Source of the DNA: Pegea sp. RAD2-039 | Lineage: Eukaryota > Chordata > Thaliacea > Salpida > Salpidae | Reading direction: 5' to 3' | NCBI GenBank assembly: GCA_034620365.1 | Contig: JAQGEQ010000171.1 | Location: forward strand, 186,001 to 250,000 | DNA: 64,000 nt | Made by a program: the position numbers and the translations under genes | Notes under the pieces: model-generated | What the model saw: only the letters and a program-made list of their open reading frames with translations | Told to the model about the DNA's origin: nothing | The model's database searches: none | Part shown: in pieces, positions 49,601 to 61,969 of the stretch | Numbering within the stretch: the first letter of the stretch is position 1 | Layout of the letters: the number at the start of each line of letters is the position of its first letter

Positions 49601-52355
49601 GTTCAAGGTACTTGCAGAAGTTTTGAAGTTTAAGCAAAATAAAATCATTGTTTCATAGCTGATATGTAATACTAATAGGTGGTATATTCAAATCTAAAGA
49701 AATGACAGTGTTAATAAAATAATATTAGAAATTACTCACAGGTCGTAAATGTTCTTCTAAGTAACAAAGACTAAGAAATATCAGTCTTATTAGTTTTCTA
49801 TATTATCTTATCTATATTAGTTTTAGATGTTGTTTGCAGCTTTTAAAGTCAAAATGAAAAGTGTGAAAAGGAAAGTTTGAATTTTAACTTTTCAAAAATA
49901 AATTTTTATTATAGATAAACTTTACGCAGATTATCAAAACAAAGAAGATGTTTATAGAGTATGAACGTTGAATTTTACATCTTTCCTTTTTGCCAAATAA
50001 TTTGACAAATATATGGTTTATTGAATCTTTGAATAATTTCGGTTGAGTAATTTTCCAAAAAAGTATACAGTTTAATTTTTTTGCGTTTAATATTGTTTTA
50101 CTCTAAGAACAGTTTTTAAATTACAATATTTTTTGATATTCTATGGTAAACGTCTTGCAACAAATATTTCCTAATTAGTAGTGTTCGTGTAAGCGTACGC
50201 GCTGCGCTTGAAAACTCTGTACACGGAAGGAGAGAGAAGGGTGTGGGTCTAAGGCTTTCATATTCGATACTTATTACCTGATAGCCCTTGGCTACAGTTC
50301 TATCTTTTTATTTCATTTAGTGCGTTTGATTTTCAAAGATAATTCGAATCAAAATTTAGACTTGTTAAGAATTGTATCATCAAAATTAGCGCTTTCATGA
50401 ACTACTTTTCAATTTAGCAGAATAAAGATAGATGTTTTTAGTGATAGAGAACTTGTTAAGTTGATAAACTTGAAATATTGTTTATTTACTTTTCTTCTAG
50501 TTCAACAAGTTAGTTTTTCTGACTTTTAGGTAAACTAATATAGGTTTTCTTTACGAAACTTCTAAATGTTTTGAAATTTAAGTTTATGTCATATATAAAA
50601 TGAAATTTTTTAACGTTTCCTAAGAAAAAAAAATAATATTTTAAATAAAATTACTGGTTATGTGTTTAATCTAAATTTGGATGTAGGTTAGTTTTTAACA
50701 AATTACTGTAGTAATAATTAGGTTATCAAAAAACTTTAGGTAATATTTTTTATAAAATAATTATATCAAGTTCAAATCAACTGTATTTCAACTAATTTTG
50801 CTATTTGGTTTTTCTATCCATTTGGCATTTAATAAAATGCATACTTTAATACATTTAATAGTTTTTACTTTAGTGATTTTTAATTATTGTATTTCTTGTG
50901 TCATAAAAATTAATAATTTTGCCATCAATTAACTCTTACTACTAATTTCTATTAGTTTAATGTTTTTTTGTTATTTTTAATGTGAAAAAAGTAAGAAAAC
51001 CAGCCATTTTACTTTCATATTAAAATTGCTACTTAATTGGTTTCAATACTTTTTCTTTTCAATTTATTAAAAAATAATTTAATTATAAGCTCAAATTTTT
51101 TAATAACAACAATGTTTGGTTTTATGATGATATCATTTTGCTTTTATTAATTTCATTTAGAAAAATTTTGAAAAGAAATAATATTTTACTTATTAGTCAC
51201 CATACACTATCAACTTATGTTAACAATTTAAGCAATATTTTTTAGTAAAAGAAAATTCAATTTATTTTGCATTCATGTAATCTAGTTATTAGTGTTTTGA
51301 TATGATATTTATTTGAGTTTTGAAATTGTAATAATTCTATGTTTGAACATTTGATTATGATAATGAAATTTGTTTTATAGAAATTTTCAGCAATCATTAC
51401 TTGAAAGTACAAAAATAAAAGACTTTTACATTTTCTAATTAAAAACTTATTTTGGTGTAGTTTACTTGGTATATTTCTATTATGAATAAAATATTTATAA
51501 ACAACTTGACAAGTTTTATAAAAAATAATCTTTTATCTGGGTTTTTATATTTTTGCATTTAATCTGATTTTTAAAAAACTGTTAGTTAATTTTAGCTTTC
51601 AAGCTAAAACTGATAAAGGAAATGTTTGATATTTGAAATAAATAATAATCTTTTATTAAACTATATAGTCACTTTTATATATAATTATATCTAAATTCTA
51701 CCTTAATTTGAAATTATAATTTTAAAAAATATTTTTTTATATTTAGAGCATATTAATTTAGTTCAAATTTTAAGTAGTTTTAAATATATGAATAAGTATA
51801 AATTTAACTTATTCAACTATATTTATCCTTATTTACATAAAGATATATATTTTTATCTTTTGTTATAGATCATTTCTAAGCTCTATAGTTCATTCAACTA
51901 AATTTTAGTTATTGATTTAATCTTTTTACGATAAATGCTATAAAGTTCTTTATTATTTAAGTTGTTTTTTCTTTGTGCTTCTTAATATGTTTAAAGTAAA
52001 CCAATAAATAGTAATTTATCTAGTTTGAAGCTAATAATTGAATACTTTTATATATATAGAGTTTTTTGAGCTTTCTTTTTGTTATTTTACTTATTTTTTT
52101 ACATTTTATTATAGGTTATGTATGATATTACAACCTATCTTGTTTATACCTATCTTAATAATTAAATGATTTGAAGTTTAGATTTTTTATTGATAAATGT
52201 TTTTAACCTTTGATTTGTTATGAGGCAGTAGTGTATGAATTATATAAGCTTAAGCTATGTTTGTATTTTTATGATAAAAAATCATTTTTAAATTACTAAC
52301 ATTTTAACAACCTGTAGTTTTTTTAGTTACATTACTAGTTAGTAGTATCAGCAAT
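46611..52355. other. Intergenic region between aftiphilin and coronin, with a dead LINE
   Basis: This 5.7 kb contains the aftiphilin 3' UTR, a decayed reverse-transcriptase element (listed separately, about 47.9-49.1 kb), and otherwise AT-rich DNA. AATAAA sites lie at about 47089 and 47453. A short GC-rich patch is at 50180-50265. The 153-codon frame at 46702 begins at a TTG and is Phe/Leu/Ile-rich translated AT sequence, so I do not call it. Confidence 0.5.
47945..49080 (-). mobile_element. Decayed non-LTR retrotransposon fragment (CR1/Jockey-type reverse transcriptase)
   Basis: Read on the minus strand, the sequence carries reverse-transcriptase blocks in the expected order but in shifting frames. 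Near 49040 is PDIIIPVYKK, then RPISLTSSFYRVFELIISQK, then NNNLLSDDQFKFR. Next come DIHKAFDSLSYSILVKTLRQ, RVPQRSIIGPLLFNIYINDI and the catalytic FADD box (48503-48514) in IIRFADDVKLFG. Downstream are LLKLYATYIRSKLDF and the C-terminal YEDCLYKLDIRPLQYQHLFS-type block. At least two frameshifts and several stops make it inactive. No endonuclease domain is seen, so it is 5'-truncated or decayed beyond about 49.1-49.5 kb. There is no clear target-site duplication or A-tail. The superfamily assignment comes from block order and spacing and is approximate. Confidence 0.85.
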
Positions 52356-55300
52356 ATGAGTTTTGTTAGAGCGAGCAAGTATCGTCATGTTTATGGTGAA
52401 AAACCTAAAGCTGAATACTTTGGTTTTAAAACTACTACCAGTAGTAGTGATGGAACATTTTGTTCTCTTAACCCCAAGTTCCTTGCTTTTATCACCCAAG
52501 CAACTGGTGGTGGATCTTTTATGATTATCCCTACACATGTAGTAAGTATCTGTATTTAGCCTGAAAGCTTTTATAAGTGATAGTTTTCATAACTTCTCAT
52601 AAATTTACTTTTCGATTAAACAATTACGACTTAAAAATTTAATTTGTCCAACAGTTCTCTAGTTTTTTTCTTATCTTATTGTTATTATAGTCCTTAGGAA
52701 GATTGCCCAGCAATATCACGCCTATTAATGGCCACAGTAAAACCATTACTGAATTAGCTTGGTGTAGACACAATGATAACGTATTGGCATCTGCTGATGA
52801 TGATGGTGTTATCAAGGTTTGTTTACATCTAATCAAATTCAAGTTGTAACTTACCAATTATCATGACTAGATCTGGAATATTCCTGACCAACTTTCTAAA
52901 GATATAGAACTGCAAGCAGCTGGTGAACTAATTGCTCATACTAAAAAGATCACCTATCTTGGTTGGCATCCAGTAGCTAGTGATATTCTTCTTAGTGCAA
53001 GTAACTTCACCCATTTTTCTCTTTCAGTCATCAACTATTGATTATTGCTAGGTGCTGACAACAGTATCAAAGTCTGGCACATCCCTACCGGCACTGTCAA
53101 GCTCAATATCGAGGTTCACAACGATCTTCCTTGTAGTGTGTCTTGGAATCAAGATGGTTCTATGATCGCAACAACTTGCAAAGATAAAGTCCTGCGAGTA
53201 ATCGACCTACGAAGTGGAAACGTTGTTATGGTAACCCGCTCTTCCATCTCACTTGTGTCGTAATCGCTGCGATGACTCATCAATTATTTTATCGAACAAG
53301 TTTAACTTGATAGACAAAGTCTTGTTTCCGACTAACTCATCTTCTCCTATTTTCCTGATTTTGTTTTTCTTGAAATTTTCAGAGCATTCCAAACGCTTTT
53401 GATGGCAACAAGCCTTCTAAATGCATCTTTCTGCGCGACAATCGAGTCTTCGCTGTCGGTTTCATGCGCATGGGAGGTCGTCAATACGCTTTATGGGACG
53501 TGGTAAGCTTCACCGATTTATCTGTCCCTTGTAACAACTTTTATGTAATAAAGATAGAGTTAGCTGATATCAAAGTAAATGTTTGTCATAAATACAACTC
53601 GATCTTTGTTTAAACCTTTTTCTTTGACATTCATACTTCACGCTTGAATGACTTCGGAAACGCCTAGATAGAAAATACTCGCGATAAGAAGGGAGGAGGG
53701 AGATTCCCTAATTTGTTTTAAATATGATTTCAAAACAATTTTCTGCTTACTAACTTCAGTATTAGGACAAACCACAATCACCTAATTTCCATTTTCAACA
53801 ACAGGCAAGTGGCAAAGAGCAAGCGCGCGAAGAAATCGATGCTCAGAGCGGCATGTTGTATCCATTTTATGACTCTGACAATGGAATCGTCTTCCTTGCT
53901 GGAAAGGTCAGTTACTTCTGTGTCATCTCACCTTTTTTATCTATTTTAATCATTTTTTAAGTTTTTCATATCTTTGAAATCTCACTTTAATTTTCTGAAG
54001 CATCTTTTTGAAGACATATTTTCTTCATTCTCTTTCTACTTTTGATTAAATCACAATTTCGAATCAGTTCATTAGTAATTACATCCGGGTGTTTAATGTC
54101 GTCGACATTTTACAACTTCTACAGATAATTAAGTGGATGGTGGAAGCAAACTTCTATTTCCATCACACTTAAACATTTCTATCAATTCTCTCCTCGCTGC
54201 TAAACAATTAGCTTCAGCAAATTTATTGTAATTAAAACAACTTCTCGCTGAATTGCCTTATAAGGTCCTCACAGTGCACACATCATTCATCGATTATTTG
54301 ATATAAAGGGCGAGCCCTCAGTGAGCTACTACGAAATCGACGACAACAATCCCTACGTCCACTACTTATCCTCAGCATCTCAGGGTAAGAATATGCGTGG
54401 AATCGGGTTTATGCCGAAGCGAGGATGCGATCCCACAGTCAACGAAATCGCCAAGTAAGTCGTCACTTCAACAAACGGTCGCTACTCACCTTCTTTATCG
54501 CGTTTATGACGTCATCTTACTTCCTTGTTTGCGAAATAGCTTCTAGAAGTTCACTGATCAGTAGCAACTTCATTCTTCGCGTTTATGACGTCATCTTGCT
54601 TATCTTCCAGATTCTACAAATTAACATCTGACAGATGTGAGATCATCTCGATGAGAGTGCCCCGCAAGGTGAGTGTCCCGATCCTCATCCCTCTCATCTT
54701 CATCTTCGTTCAATCCCTTTTTAGTCCGAACTCTTCCAAAATGACATATTTCCTCCTTTTGAGTCTGAAGAGCCAGGACTAACCGCTGATGAGTGGTTTG
54801 AAGGCAAGAACGCGTCTCCGGTGCTAGGAGACTGGAAACCAGGTGAGCTTCTCCCTCCTTCTCTTGTTCAACTAGATTTGTTGGATTGATGTCGATAGTT
54901 GATCGAATCGCCTGCAGCTTAATAGCAAGCTGGTCGAACAGCTTCAATCAATCAACAGCCACTTGTTTCTCTACTCAGCAATTTCCTTCAGTAAAAACTT
55001 CTCCTTAATCATCTCGTCTTATTTATTAAAAGTCGCCAAAACTCGATTTCTTTCAAATCCTACTCGGTCACGATCCACTACACTTCAATCATTTATTTAT
55101 ATTCAGTTGTAATTTGACAATTTACATCAATTGTCATTTGAAAAGTTACTTGAAAGTTTTCAAAGTTCATTTCATCAAAATAATTTCGAAGAACTTTGTT
55201 GTTGTTGTTATCAATTATTAACTTCCGATGTTTGGTAGAAAAGTCATCAAAAAAATTACTTCTTTTTTTGCCAACAAAGCCAAGTTGGTTTTCATCAAAA

Positions 55301-57238
55301 CATCCAATTGATATCCACTAAAACTTCACCAATTTTTTATCTATTTTTAGTTTCATTCGAATAAAAAACTTTTGATGATTATCGACATTCAACGATTTAA
55401 ACTTATATATCATTTCCTTTTTGCCCAATCAAAACAACACTTGGTCATCAAACCAACATTCACTTCAACCACTACCCCCCCCTCCCCGACTATTTCAATC
55501 GATTATTTATTCACAAAACTCGCCTGCTGTATATCTCAGCATATACACAAGTACTAATATTTAGAAACAATCTACTTTCAATGATTTTTAATAAAATAAA
55601 TATTTGATTTTAGTTTTTGATGCTTTGAAACAAGGAAACGCTGTTGAGAAGAAATCGGAACACAAAGTGCAGATCACGACAGTCCAACGTAAACCATCCA
55701 ACGCCTATAAACAGGTTCAATTCCACTTCCTTCTATCGCCTTTCTCACTTTCTATTCACTTTCTACCTTCTTGTGTCGTCATCTTTTTGTTGTGGGCATG
55801 TTTATGGCTAAAATATTTCAAAGTAAGAAATATTTGTGCATGCTCGCTCTGTCAGTTACCAAATCGTTGTTGGTTGAGTTGAAGCCAGAAACATTAAAAG
55901 CCATTTTAGACAAAAGTCCAGAAATCCTTATTTTGCATGATGTAAATAACCAACAAAAGATTGATTGATAAATGTTGAGTGAGTGTTGATGCATGTTACG
56001 GGCAGACCAACAAGCTGGCTGGCTATTGCATATACACCAGCTGTAAGTCCTCATTCAAGTGACCAAGTGCCTTTCTCATTACTTTAGCCACCTCCAAATA
56101 TCTTTTGATATTTCATCTTTAACTACAAACACATCAACTTCTCTTGTAAACAAAAACTTGTGGAGATTTCAGCTTTGCAAGATCTACATCTCGTTTCACT
56201 TTTCACCATCATTCAATTGTCAACTTTCTTCAATGTTCAGCTTTATTCGATGATTATCTAAATATATCATTTGATATTCCAAAGATCAAAATATTTCAAT
56301 TTGATCTTCAGTTATTTGTAGAAAGCCAAAAATTCTTATTTTCAAATCAAATTTGCCAAATCTAAACATGAATCGTAATATTCACATCGATTCAATCATC
56401 AACAATATCTCCACTTGAAGACCACTAAGTCCTCTTCCTTCCTTCCTTGTCATACACTAGCCGCTTTCTTGTCTTGTTTCTTTCCACTAGCTTTTTGCAT
56501 ATTTGCTAACTTGTAATAACCCATGAAGGTGACCACAGACAAACTGGCTGCTGGTGGTGATTTCGGTGCAATTAACGAGGTAAGGTTGCTGCTGTTATAA
56601 ATGTCCACAAGTTCGACTTCCACTTGCTGCTTGCTCCTACTGCTCCTGATTTGCATAATCGCGCCGTGGCATGTTGCAATTTGTAGCTTGAGTTATTTGC
56701 TGCCGTGATCTTTATTCTCATCGCTAATTAGATCGACTTCTAGATTCTTGTAGATTCGCTTTTTATTTCTCACCTAATTTTTAATGTAATTTTTACAAAT
56801 TGTCCAAAATTTCAACTTCAATCATTCATCATAAAGCAACTTGTCGAAAGATTTGATTAAAATTAATTGGATTGAGTGAAGTGAGGAAGATCTCTGTAAG
56901 TTTCATCATTAAATCATCGCCACCGATAAAAACTAATCTCTTCAACTTCATCTATTTCTTCTCGATTAATTCTGATCGAGCTTTGTAGTGATCACAGCTC
57001 ATTCAAACCCCACATCACGTGATGTGCATGACGTAGCATCGCCTACGCGCGCGCTACCCACTCACTAACACGCTGTTCTCGCCAGGCGGCTCCTGTGATC
57101 GACAAGATCAAGCTTGATGAGATCCTGGATGACATCAAGAAGTTGAAAGCGACTGTTCGTAAACAAAATAAACGAATCCAGAAACTAGAGAAGCTGGGAG
57201 AAGTAGCTGGTGATGATGTAGAAGAAGAGGAAGAATAA
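52356..57238 (+). CDS. Coronin (short, type I; actin-binding WD-repeat protein)
   Basis: Coronins bind F-actin and the Arp2/3 complex and control lamellipodia, endocytosis and motility. I read twelve exons: 52356-52541, 52691-52816, 52871-53000, 53052-53230, 53383-53502, 53805-53906, 54309-54454, 54611-54668, 54725-54842, 55614-55714, 56529-56579 and 57086-57238, giving about 489 residues (human CORO1C is 474). The N-terminal signature is MSFVRASKYRHVYGEKPK, with a basic patch. WD repeats follow (ELAWCRHNDNVLASADDDG, LGWHPVASDILLSASADNSI, VSWNQDGSMIATTCKDKVLR). The coronin domain then shows FDGNKPSKCIFL, GMLYPFYDSDNGIVFL, GIGFMPKRG and FYKLTSDRCEIISMRVPRK. A short linker leads to a C-terminal coiled coil with LDEILDDIKKLKATVRKQNK. 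The acceptor of exon 7 was chosen at 54309 because it restores the Gly that follows GK in the family. The 51-bp exon 11 lies in the divergent linker and is the least certain. An AATAAA is at 57808. Confidence 0.93.
54498..54597. repeat. Direct repeat carrying TGACGTCA inside coronin intron 7
   Basis: TCGCGTTTATGACGTCATCT occurs at 54498 and again at 54577, spaced 79 bp, both inside the 156-bp intron between exons 7 and 8. Each copy contains a full CRE palindrome. The sequence between them is not duplicated as a block, so this looks like two copies of a site rather than a simple tandem duplication. Confidence 0.85.
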
Positions 57239-60200
57239 GTCGTCCCACCTCCACTTGATCTCATCTCCTCTATTCTTTTCTTTATTTCCTTTTACTCACC
57301 ACCCTTATTAACACGTGATCAAACTATTAAACGGGAACAACAGTAGCTGATGGGTTCAGTCATTCCTACATCAAAGTCTCCTGCGTCTACATCAGCTCAA
57401 AAGTTCTCTTCTTCCTCCTAGCATCCTTTACTTCAACTCTATCTTACAATATTCTTTCACATTTGATGTTTTTATACAAAAAGAAGTTTGTTAGCTAATT
57501 TTGCCGACTGTTGTCGATTTTAACTGACTGGTGGCGGATTGGTTGGCTCAATCCTGTACCAGCAACTCTAGTTTCCAACTTTCTTCTTCTTCCTTTTATA
57601 ATCGTGTAAACTTCTTATTCATTCGGTCTTCTCGTCTACCGAGTTCCCTTACTTACTCAGATTTTGTCGTGCTTCATCTCACGCTTGATCTACGCTGAAG
57701 AAGTCATCTCGATGTCTTTTTCTCTTGACTCGAGATGATGCTGTCATCGGGGCTCCTGCTCACTCAAGCGTGTCGACTGATGATTATATTTTGTTCAAGT
57801 TGACGGTAATAAAAAGGATTAAACAAGAAACTACTTCTAGATTGATTTGAGAGGTTTCTGAGGAAGATGAGAATTTGTTTCAGTTTAGATGGTTGTTTGC
57901 AAATTTATTTTATGAATTTTTTTTTCAAATGAGTTACAAGTGGCAATAAAAAAGTTGCTGAAAACTTCGAAAGTTTTTTTTTGTTTTTAGCTTTTTTTCA
58001 CAGATAAATATTCAGATTATCTAGAGGCGAAACAGGTTTTTGAAATTAAAAACTTTTTCTGATTTCAATAAAGTAGAGAGCGAAACGCTCTTTTCAAAAT
58101 GAAAGTTTCGTAATCTTGTTAGCAACATGAATAATCAGATAGAAGTGAAATCTTGTGTGGTTACAGCCAGCTGTGGTGAGAAATCTACTTAGTTGAGTAG
58201 CTAATAAAAAATCTCAGCGATTTTCTTAAATTTCTCCATTATCCAATTCATCAGAAAAAAATTTGAAAGTTAAAAAAACAGCAAAATAAATGATTTCAGT
58301 TTCCAGTATTCATAACTTGTTCACTATCACTAAATTTCATTTCAACTGGTTTCGAAACTTCTACTGTTGTACGAGGAAGAACAGTAGTGTAGGTGTTAGG
58401 TGATGACGTATCAGGAAGCTCGTCACAGCGTGTTTTTTCAACGTCGCGGAAATTGATTGAAATTTCAAGTGTAATAACATTTCAACAAACAAACAAAACT
58501 ATCAGCACTTTATTGACAATAAATTTCACTTTAGAAAAAGTCACAAACTTTTATTGAAACTGCTGTAAAAAGGTTTTTTTCTGGAAATAAACAGATTTGA
58601 TTGGAGAAAGTAGTTTGAAAATTGATTACTTTTACTTATCACGTTTAAAAATTATTTTGACAATAAAAATAATAACTGAAAAAATAGGTTTTTGATTCTT
58701 ATCTTGCTTTCAGCTTTGTTTCTTAAATAGTACCAAAATGGTTTTTCTTCAAAATTAAAAATAAATATTTTTTGTGATTTTTTTAGATTTATTGCATTTT
58801 TAGCATTTTATTGAAATACATAATATTTAAATTCAATTTACTATTGATATACTAAATTAAAGTATTTAAAAAACTGAAATGGGTAAACCAGTAATATTTA
58901 CAGATATAAAAATTTATAACAAAATGAAATTTTTTTAAATTTTTTGTTGATAAACCTTAAATGGTCTTTAAATAGTTTTATTGTTATTTCAGCTTAAACA
59001 AAACTTTAGCTATGTTTTGCAATAATCTAAACTATTATATCTGTTTATGTTTTTGCGTACTTTGTTGCTTTCGATTAAAAATGATTACCATATATAGGAA
59101 TTTTACTCAGTTTTAGCAAGTCTAAAATATCAAAATGTATTTTGGAGTTCAAAACTCTTTAAGTATTTCTTCGTGAAAAGAGTTTGAATGTACTTAAAAT
59201 AACGAATATATAATTTAACTTTTTATTGAATATTTTAATAAAATTGTATTCACTTTTTTAGTCAAAAGTTTTATCAAGTAATTTATTTTATCCGATTATC
59301 AAAAGTGTAGGCAAGTTGTGATAAACTTATCAAACCTGTAAATATTTTACTACTAAAGTCACAATAAAGCATAGACAAAGTTTTTTTTCAATCTTTAGTT
59401 TGAATAAACTGATGAGTCATTTTCTATAATATAAACAAACACTACTCATGAAATGTTAGTTTTGTGATAAAGAATAGTTTCAAAATTTTGCAAACATCAA
59501 CTTTTTATTAATATCGATAAAAAAAGATTTTTTTTCATTAAAAAAAAAGTTATTTTTAACATTTAATAATAATTTTAAACATTTAACATTTTTAATAAGA
59601 ATTGCAGTTTCATCAAAAAATTGGAAAAGTTAATAAATCAAATTTTATTTTTGGTACTCTCTTCAAAATAGAACTTTTCTTTTTGTTTAAATTTATGAAG
59701 TTAGTAGTAAATTAAAAATCTGTTAATAAACTTTTTTGGCAAAAGTCCTTAACATTTGTTACAATTTTAGTTAAAGAAAGATTAACTAAAAAACTTGTCA
59801 ACACAAAGTTTTAATAATTGCTAATTTAAAAACTCATATTATAGATTGTTGTTTAAAATAAAGTTTGGAAAGTAGTTTGCTTGCTTAAGTTTGCTTTATG
59901 GGCTGTAAAAACTATTTCATCAACACTAGGGTAAACTTTAGTGGTTGAGAAGTGATGAAAACTCGATTATTTGCAAAAAGCAGCCTTCTGTAAAAGCTGC
60001 ACCGCAAGTATATACAAGGAGACATTTGGTTTTTATATTTAATATTTTTTTTATGCAAAGTCATGAAGCTCACATGAATTGTAAGATTATTCAAATAATT
60101 AGAGATATTTGAATAAATTACAATTAATTTCACCGATAAAATGTCTTATATTTTAAATTAAAAAAAATTAATCAGCTAAACTTTATACTAGAAGTTTATA

Positions 60201-61969
60201 TCCATAAAAATAACAAAATTATCAGATGACATTGCCATATTTGATACTTATTTCAGTTAGCTGACTTTTATAGTCTATTTTTTTATCAACATTTTTACGA
60301 AGTAGTCATTTTACAATATTACAACAAAATTTGTTTAATCAAACTGTTAAATATCGCATTCTTGCTATTAGAAGGTATAGATAACAATTCAACTAATTAG
60401 CTACATAAATGTTCTAGTATTAAAATAAATAAAAGCAATTAAAAATCTTCAGATTGTTTGCTAGCTTATGTTTATTTTTAAGTACATGAAAAAAGGTACG
60501 CATATTTTATTTGCTTTTGATTTTTTGCAAAACTACTAACACCGTTTCTTTTGTTTGTAACTATGGATTTTTTAAGCTTCTCCAATTTTAGAAACCTAAA
60601 GTTATTCAAAAGACTAAACATTTCCATTAACCTACTAAAGTATTTATCAATATTAAATTGAGGATTTCTTAGACTTGTAGCTGATGAAGATTTTTATGAT
60701 ATTATTATTTAAAAAAAAACTTTTTTGATTATAAAAACTGGCCAAAACTTTTGCTTAAGTTGTGATACAAAGTTTAAGTCTGAAGAAAATATTGTGACCA
60801 AATTTATAATATTTACATAAATTGAATTAATAAATAAGCTCAATCAATAAATGATTACAGAAAATAATTAATTAACTGAGCTAAGTTTTCGTATTTATGA
60901 TAAAACTCAGCTATAAAGATGTTAGAAAATAAATGTCAACTTGTATACAAAAACTTGTCTTGAAAACAGGATTTGCAACTTTTACGTGTCTGGTGTTTCA
61001 CTTTTTGTTATTCTAATCATAAAATTTCAAATACTAAAGATTTCTACTCTTTTTTAAAAAGATTTCTTCCTGATATGTTTGTTGTCACTAATTTTTAAAA
61101 ATCAGCAAAAGATTAATTAATAAAAGATTTTTTAAAACTAATTATTAAAATAGTACAGGAGGGAATTTGAGAAATGAAAAATGTTGGTAGTTTTGAATTA
61201 CTTATATAAAACAAATATCTTTTACAATCATTTAAAATTTATGCTAAAATAAATAATTCTTTTGCTAAAATAAATATCAAATAAAAGAAATAAATAAACA
61301 AGATGATTTATAATTTCAATTTTCTAACGTTTTTGGAATTAAAGCGCAAAATGTCAGAATTATTGACTTTGAAGTTTGTTGAGTGAAAGCTAGATGAATT
61401 CCTAACTGAACAAGCTTATTGGCTAATTAATAAATTCCAAACTATTTTTCAATCTTTTTTATGAATACTTCATAAAAGTAAAATTCAAAATATCATTTCT
61501 CCCCAAAAATTGAGTGAATCTTTTCAAGCAAAAAAGTTTCTATTTCAAATCTATTCTGTTCAATATATCTGGAAATATTTATGAGATTTGAGTTTTTATC
61601 AATTGAACCAAGTATTTAAACACTTCAAATGTTTTATTTTTTCTTAAAACATCCAAATTAGTACAAATAAGACCTAAAAGCTAAGTTTGTTTTATCGAAA
61701 TATAGAGCTGAAAATAAAAAAGATTTATAAAAGTAGAAATTAGATAAAAATAGTTGAACTAAAGTGCAAAACGAAAATAGATCAAATTGAAATCTACAAA
61801 TTAAAAGCTGGTAATAAATAGAAAAGAAGAAATATTTTAAGTTGAAAATAAATTTCAGTTTTTTGAAAAGATATAATTCGGTTGAGTTGTTTGAAAGTAT
61901 CAGAAATATTCAGGAATTTTAAAGATTTATAAAATGCAATTAATTTGAATAAAGAAAGAGAGAAAGTTT
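57239..61969. other. Convergent intergenic region between coronin and DNAAF1
   Basis: The coronin 3' UTR probably runs to one of the AATAAA sites at 57808 or 57948. The rest is AT-rich. The only coding-like segment I see is the minus-strand stretch at 58296-58481, listed separately. No gene, RNA or mobile element is recognised from 58500 to 61969. Confidence 0.5.
58296..58481 (-). other. Orphan coding-like open segment without a start
   Basis: A 61-codon open stretch on the minus strand ends at TGA 58296. Its composition is unlike the background: it includes RCDELPDTSSPNTYTTVLP and TTVEVSKPVEMKFSDSEQ. This would suit the final exon of a gene, but it has no ATG, and I see only a poor AG acceptor near 58430 with no polypyrimidine tract. 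No partner exons are recognised upstream on the minus strand. It may be a remnant of a lost exon or chance. Confidence 0.25.

Noticed and set aside
54250..54308. Earlier acceptors for coronin exon 7 (after TTATAAG or CTCACAG)
   Set aside because: They would insert about 15-20 residues not seen in coronins between AGK and GEPSVSYYEI. The acceptor at 54307-54308 restores the conserved spacing.
55855..55950. Possible cassette exon in coronin intron 10 (reads as KSLLVELKPETLKAILDK)
   Set aside because: The flanking coronin exons are phase 0, and this segment's only frame-compatible acceptor is out of phase. The sequence is unlike coronin.
4369..57317. Seven CACGTG boxes across the window
   Set aside because: For a 6-mer of this composition a few are expected by chance, so I do not treat this as enrichment.
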